Shown here in pieces: positions 10,926 through 11,255 of a stretch of 11,255 bases of DNA (positions within the stretch are counted from its first letter, which is position 1; each line of letters opens with the position of its first letter). Made by a program: the position numbers and the translations under genes. The DNA is from Sphingobacteriaceae bacterium (GTDB lineage Bacteria; Bacteroidota; Bacteroidia; B-17B0; Aurantibacillaceae): NCBI GenBank assembly GCA_016715905.1, contig JADJXI010000011.1, forward strand, positions 1 to 11,255. Direction: 5' to 3'. The notes beneath the pieces were generated by a model. The model did not search any database and was not told where the DNA came from. It saw nothing but the letters and a program-made list of their open reading frames with translations.

Positions 10926-11255
10926 TGAAAATCCCTTTTAAAGTCGAAAGTGCTTTTAATAAAGTATTTAAACCGCAAATCATAACTATTGTCGAAACTT
11001 ATATCGATAATAAGTTAAGCCGAAAATTTTACGGTAAAAGCTTGGTCGCTAATTTTTTACAATGTTTATATAGTCAAATGAGTAATAATGATGTCGATTT
11101 TGCGACGTCGCCGGCTCCGTTTGGGAATAGTCGAATAAATGCACTTAACACTAGCGGCGTTTTACAAAACGCGAATACAACCATGCAAATCTCGGCCGGT
11201 ACTGGTGCGACTAATCAAGGAATAATTATTGGAACGGGTGTAACGGCTGTTACTG
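10925..11255 (+). CDS. Spike / receptor-binding-type protein, N-terminal part (runs off the window end)
   Basis: The start is ATG 10925 behind GAGG (10914-10917), sharing one base with the previous stop. The 110 residues present hold a helical N-terminus (about 1-50, PFKVESAFNKVFKPQIITIVETYIDNKLSRKF and then SLVANFLQCLYSQM), probably the virion-binding part. A region rich in Asn, Thr and Gly follows, ending QGIIIGTGVTAVT. The latter motif is one half of a fibre/spike beta domain whose other half is encoded at bases 1-277. Joined, the product would be about 208 residues. The frame needs 1 modulo 3 missing bases at the joint; a direct joining would put a stop three codons later. Likely role: host recognition at the vertices. 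Confidence 0.75.
   Translation, partial: MKIPFKVESAFNKVFKPQIITIVETYIDNKLSRKFYGKSLVANFLQCLYSQMSNNDVDFATSPAPFGNSRINALNTSGVLQNANTTMQISAGTGATNQGIIIGTGVTAVT

Noticed and set aside
1..11255. CRISPR arrays, tRNA genes, insertion sequences, attachment sites, integrase
   Set aside because: None seen: no spaced direct-repeat array, no tRNA-like cloverleaf noticed, no transposase or recombinase motifs.

Overview
The window reads as an almost complete, circular genome of a small tailless, probably membrane-containing bacteriophage of about 11.3 kb. The evidence is one-strand gene packing (about 28 genes, all on +), a rolling-circle HUH replication initiator, a membrane-anchored peptidoglycan hydrolase, a run of small proteins with one transmembrane segment at the extreme C-terminus, and a beta-rich protein of major-capsid size followed by two smaller beta-rich proteins and a receptor-binding-type protein. 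No terminase, portal, tail, Zot-like or other packaging ATPase (no Walker A motif), integrase or tRNA is visible. This combination resembles FLiP (Finnlakeviridae: circular ssDNA, internal lipid, double-jelly-roll capsid) more than tectiviruses, corticoviruses, microviruses or inoviruses. That placement is inference. The DNA is AT-rich, yet CpG-containing codons are strikingly frequent. Shine-Dalgarno sites (AAGGAG, GGAG, GAGG) are common and there is a phage-encoded lipoprotein, which points to a Gram-negative host that uses SD-led initiation. The host cannot be named.

The two ends of the window lie inside one gene. The last 331 bases encode the N-terminus of a protein whose C-terminus is encoded by bases 1-277. 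About 16 bases (1 modulo 3 for the frame to close) seem to be missing at the joint.

Read as a circle, there are two transcription blocks bracketed by good intrinsic terminators. The replication/early block runs from 2599 to 5559: small basic and helical proteins, the Rep gene at 3362-4297 preceded by a repeat-rich 298-bp regulatory region, five small genes, and a terminator at 5587-5613. The late/virion block starts at a TTGACA box at 5621. It runs through a transglutaminase-like protein, tail-anchored membrane proteins, the putative major capsid protein (8622-9713, GTG start), two putative minor capsid proteins, the spike-type protein across the junction, the peptidoglycan hydrolase (281-808), helical and coiled-coil proteins, a very basic 58-aa protein, a 42-aa membrane peptide and a cysteine-patterned lipoprotein (2147-2461), ending at a terminator at 2546-2579.

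In the likely scheme, Rep nicks and drives rolling-circle replication. The capsid and jelly-roll candidates build the shell, the tail-anchored proteins sit in an internal membrane, the 58-aa basic protein may neutralise the genome, and the spike, hydrolase and transglutaminase-like enzyme act at entry or exit. The most unusual items are the twin CX6CX6C lipoprotein, the set of C-terminal anchors, the 12-bp inverted repeat abutting the late terminator, and the repeat cluster upstream of rep.
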